From Alphaproteobacteria bacterium (lineage in GTDB: Bacteria > Pseudomonadota > Alphaproteobacteria > Caulobacterales > Maricaulaceae), in NCBI GenBank assembly GCA_030428405.1, contig JAUIEH010000218.1:1-5461 (forward strand): a DNA stretch of 5,461 nucleotides. The letters run 5' to 3'. Shown one piece after another: positions 3,078-5,461 of this stretch (position 1 is its first letter; each line of letters opens with the position of its first letter). The position numbers and the translations under genes are program-made. The notes beneath the pieces were generated by a model. It did not search any database. It saw only the letters and a program-made list of their open reading frames with translations, and was not told the DNA's origin.

Positions 3078-5461
3078 ATGTCCGGCTTCGGGGAGAGCAA
3101 ATCCGGAATACTCGCAAAATTCGCGCAAGCGGGAGCGCTTGCGATCCTATTTCTGGCCGGTCAGCCCGCGTTCGCGCAGGGTTTCGACATTCCGACCGGC
3201 GGGCCGCCGAGCCCGTTGTTTGGCGCGGAATCCTTCACCCAGCCGCTTTTGCGCTTTGAGGAGTTTGGCACGCAGCCGGTGCCGACGACGCTGTGCGATG
3301 GCTGCGCGCCCCTGCCTGAGCCGGTCAGCTGCCGCCGTTCGCCGTCGGCCGCCGACATTGACGACTTTCTCAGCCAGCCTCTGAATCCTCCGCCCACGCG
3401 CGAATCCAACACAGACAGCCCGAACCCCTGGGCCGCGATGATCAGCGCTTGCGTGCGCCCGCTCACGACGAGCGCGGCTGAAGGCCGTCCGCCCGGCGAA
3501 TGGTATTCGCATCAACGCTGGGACGAATTCCTGCCGGAGGTCTATGTCCACACGGCCACGCTCGGCGCGCGCGACAATACCGGTCTGCGCGATTCCTATC
3601 AGCGCCACGGTTATGCGCTTGGCGAATTTGGTCCCGGCGGGCTCTATCACTTCAACGGCAGCGCGGACGGCACCCAGGTTCGCTTCCATCCCGACATGCC
3701 GGTTCAGCATCGCGACGCGCTCTGGACCTTTGACGGCACCTTGCCGCCCAAGCTGCTCGTCGCGCGCATGGGCGAGCCGATCCTGTTTCGCCACTACAAC
3801 GCCTTGCCGATCGATGTGAGCGCGAATTTCGGCTTCGGCATGCACACGCTGACGACGCATAATCACAACGGCCATAACCCGGCCGAAAGCGACGGCTTCT
3901 TCAGCTCGTATTTCTTCCCGGGCCAGTATTACGACTATCGCTGGCCGATGATCCTGGCGGGTCATGACTATGTGAACACCGACGCCAGCGATCCGCGCGC
4001 GGCCACGCCCGACGGCGCCGGCGGCAGCATCAATATTCCCGGGGACTGGCGCGAGACGATGAGCACGCACTGGTTCCACGACCACATGGTCGATCACACC
4101 GCGGAGAACGTCTACAAAGGCAGCGCCGCGATGTTGAACATCTACTCCGCCGTCGATCGCGGACATGAATCGCTCGACTGCGATTATGAGGATGAGGACA
4201 ACGTCAATCTGTGCTTCCCGAGCGGAACCTCGCTTGACTGGGGCAATCGCGATTATGACGTCAATCTTCTGATTGCGGATAAAGCCTGGGATCAATTCGG
4301 CCAGCTTTGGTTCAACACGTTCGACCGCGACGGCTTTCTTGGCGATCAGGTGCTGACCAACTGGCAGTGGCATCCCTACATGGAGGTGCGCGCGCGCCGC
4401 TATCGCTTCCGTATTCTGAACGGCGCGGTGGCCCGCTATTTCCGCATCGCCATCGTGACCGAGGACGGCGATCGCGTGCCGTTCCACATGATCGCGAATG
4501 ACGGCAATATCTTGCAGCACGCCATTCCGTTCCCGAACGCGGAGTCGCGCGACCTGCCGACCCAGGCGATCGCCGAGCGCTATGACATCATCATCGACTT
4601 CTCGCAGTTCGAGCCGGGAACGCGCATCCGCTTCATCAACACGATGGAGCATCAGGACGGGCGCGGACCGAACGAAGTCATCGGCTTGCGCCGTATTCTG
4701 AACGGCAATTACGAGGGCGACCCCGCCGTGGGCGCGTTCCTAGAATTGCGCGTCGTGGAATATGACGGCGTCGACACCTCGATGGATCCGAGCGAGTACG
4801 AGCCGGGCGGACGCACCATGGTGCCGCTGCCGACCTTTACGCAGGAAGAATTCGACACCGCGATTCACCGCAATTTCGAATTCGGCCGCAGCGACGGCAC
4901 GGACGATCAGCCCTGGACCATCCGCACCGATGGCGGCCTTGGCTTCATGGCCGATCAGCGCCGTCTTTCCGCGGCCCCTGTGCCGGGCGCGCTTGAAATC
5001 TGGCACATTCGCAACGGCACGGGCGGCGGCTGGAGCCATCCGGTCCACATCCACTTCGAGGAAGGCCAGATCATCAGCCGCGACGGCGCCGCCCCGCCGA
5101 TCTGGGAGCGCTTCGCGCGCAAGGATCTTTATCGGGTCGGACCAGAGCGGGATTCGAGCCGCGAGGTGACGGTGGCCATACGGTTCCGCGAGTTCGTCGG
5201 TTCGTACATGGAGCATTGCCACAACACCGTGCACGAAGACCACGCGATGTTGATGCGCTATGACATCAATGATCCGTCCGAGATGTTGGTCATTCCTTCG
5301 CCGAGCCCGACCTGGGAAGGCGTGCTCTATGATCCCGCGACGCTTCTGCCGAGCTATCGTCTTGGCGACCAGGATCTGGCTGAAAGCTTTGTCGATTATC
5401 CGTTCACGCCAGACCGCGTCCGCTATGTTTCGAACAGGGCGCGCTGGGTGGTGCGCGGATC
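3078..5461 (+). CDS. Exported multicopper oxidase, large type (partial, C-terminus beyond window)
   Basis: Oxidises a substrate at a type 1 copper and reduces O2 to water at a trinuclear cluster, probably in the periplasm or outside the cell. Residues 1-33 are a Sec signal peptide (hydrophobic core about 18-28, cleavage after AFA), without a twin-arginine motif. Residues 34-220 are a proline-rich extension with cysteines 73, 76, 85 and 125. Cupredoxin domain 1 starts near 225 (MGEPILFRHYNALP, 231-244). Copper motifs: HNH at 261-263; HWFHDH at 331-336; HPVHIH at 654-659; HCHNTVHEDHAM at 713-724. Type 1 ligands are His654, Cys714, His719 and axial Met724; the eight trinuclear histidines are most likely 261, 263, 334, 336, 657, 659, 713 and 715. 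The frame is open for 794 codons to the edge, at least 70 residues past the last motif, where laccases normally end. Size and layout suggest a large bacterial oxidase of the kind that includes MofA; manganese, copper(I) or an organic substrate are all possible. Confidence 0.93.
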   Translation, partial: MSGFGESKSGILAKFAQAGALAILFLAGQPAFAQGFDIPTGGPPSPLFGAESFTQPLLRFEEFGTQPVPTTLCDGCAPLPEPVSCRRSPSAADIDDFLSQPLNPPPTRESNTDSPNPWAAMISACVRPLTTSAAEGRPPGEWYSHQRWDEFLPEVYVHTATLGARDNTGLRDSYQRHGYALGEFGPGGLYHFNGSADGTQVRFHPDMPVQHRDALWTFDGTLPPKLLVARMGEPILFRHYNALPIDVSANFGFGMHTLTTHNHNGHNPAESDGFFSSYFFPGQYYDYRWPMILAGHDYVNTDASDPRAATPDGAGGSINIPGDWRETMSTHWFHDHMVDHTAENVYKGSAAMLNIYSAVDRGHESLDCDYEDEDNVNLCFPSGTSLDWGNRDYDVNLLIADKAWDQFGQLWFNTFDRDGFLGDQVLTNWQWHPYMEVRARRYRFRILNGAVARYFRIAIVTEDGDRVPFHMIANDGNILQHAIPFPNAESRDLPTQAIAERYDIIIDFSQFEPGTRIRFINTMEHQDGRGPNEVIGLRRILNGNYEGDPAVGAFLELRVVEYDGVDTSMDPSEYEPGGRTMVPLPTFTQEEFDTAIHRNFEFGRSDGTDDQPWTIRTDGGLGFMADQRRLSAAPVPGALEIWHIRNGTGGGWSHPVHIHFEEGQIISRDGAAPPIWERFARKDLYRVGPERDSSREVTVAIRFREFVGSYMEHCHNTVHEDHAMLMRYDINDPSEMLVIPSPSPTWEGVLYDPATLLPSYRLGDQDLAESFVDYPFTPDRVRYVSNRARWVVRG

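Noticed and set aside
3147..4652. A 501-codon open frame on the minus strand inside the oxidase gene
   Set aside because: It lies antisense to a gene with four intact copper motifs and a signal peptide. Its translation is rich in Val, Ala, Arg and His and shows no recognisable domain, as expected for the antisense frame of a GC-rich gene.

Overview
The window looks like chromosomal DNA from a GC-rich alphaproteobacterium, possibly from the Caulobacterales/Hyphomonadaceae/Parvularculales side. This is inferred from the strong GC bias in codon third positions, the Shine-Dalgarno sequences, the intergenic style, and one sequence that fits the CtrA box TTAA-N7-TTAA. There is no rRNA or universally conserved protein gene here to fix the taxonomy.

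Layout, left to right. Positions 1-172 have no supportable complete gene; the first bases may be the tail of a gene lying to the left. A clear tRNA-Cys(GCA) gene with an encoded CCA end lies on the minus strand (173-246). After about 420 bp of non-coding sequence comes a plus-strand gene for a small two-helix PepSY membrane protein (668-1378). It converges, with an 11-bp gap, on a minus-strand gene for a small protein I do not recognise (1390-1734). A 440-bp divergent intergenic region follows. It contains a sharp AT-rich island (16 G+C in 60 bases at 1921-1980) with four copies of ATTTCAC/GTGAAAT, and it precedes a plus-strand gene for a 172-residue helical protein of unknown function (2175-2693). 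A second intergenic region (2694-3077) carries three dyad structures. It leads into a large exported multicopper oxidase gene (3078 to the window edge, at least 794 residues, C-terminus outside the window).

The multicopper oxidase is the best-defined protein. It has a Sec signal peptide, all four copper-binding histidine motifs and a complete type 1 copper site with a Met axial ligand. It also has a long cysteine-containing N-terminal extension and continues at least 70 residues beyond the last copper motif. This is larger than three-domain laccases or CueO and is more like the large bacterial oxidases that include MofA-type manganese oxidases. Its substrate cannot be read from the sequence. 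The PepSY protein also presents its main domain to the periplasm, but it lies in a separate transcription unit and no functional link is shown. No mobile element, CRISPR array or obvious new multi-gene system is visible. The most unusual items are the oxidase architecture, the dyads upstream of it and the AT-rich repeat island.
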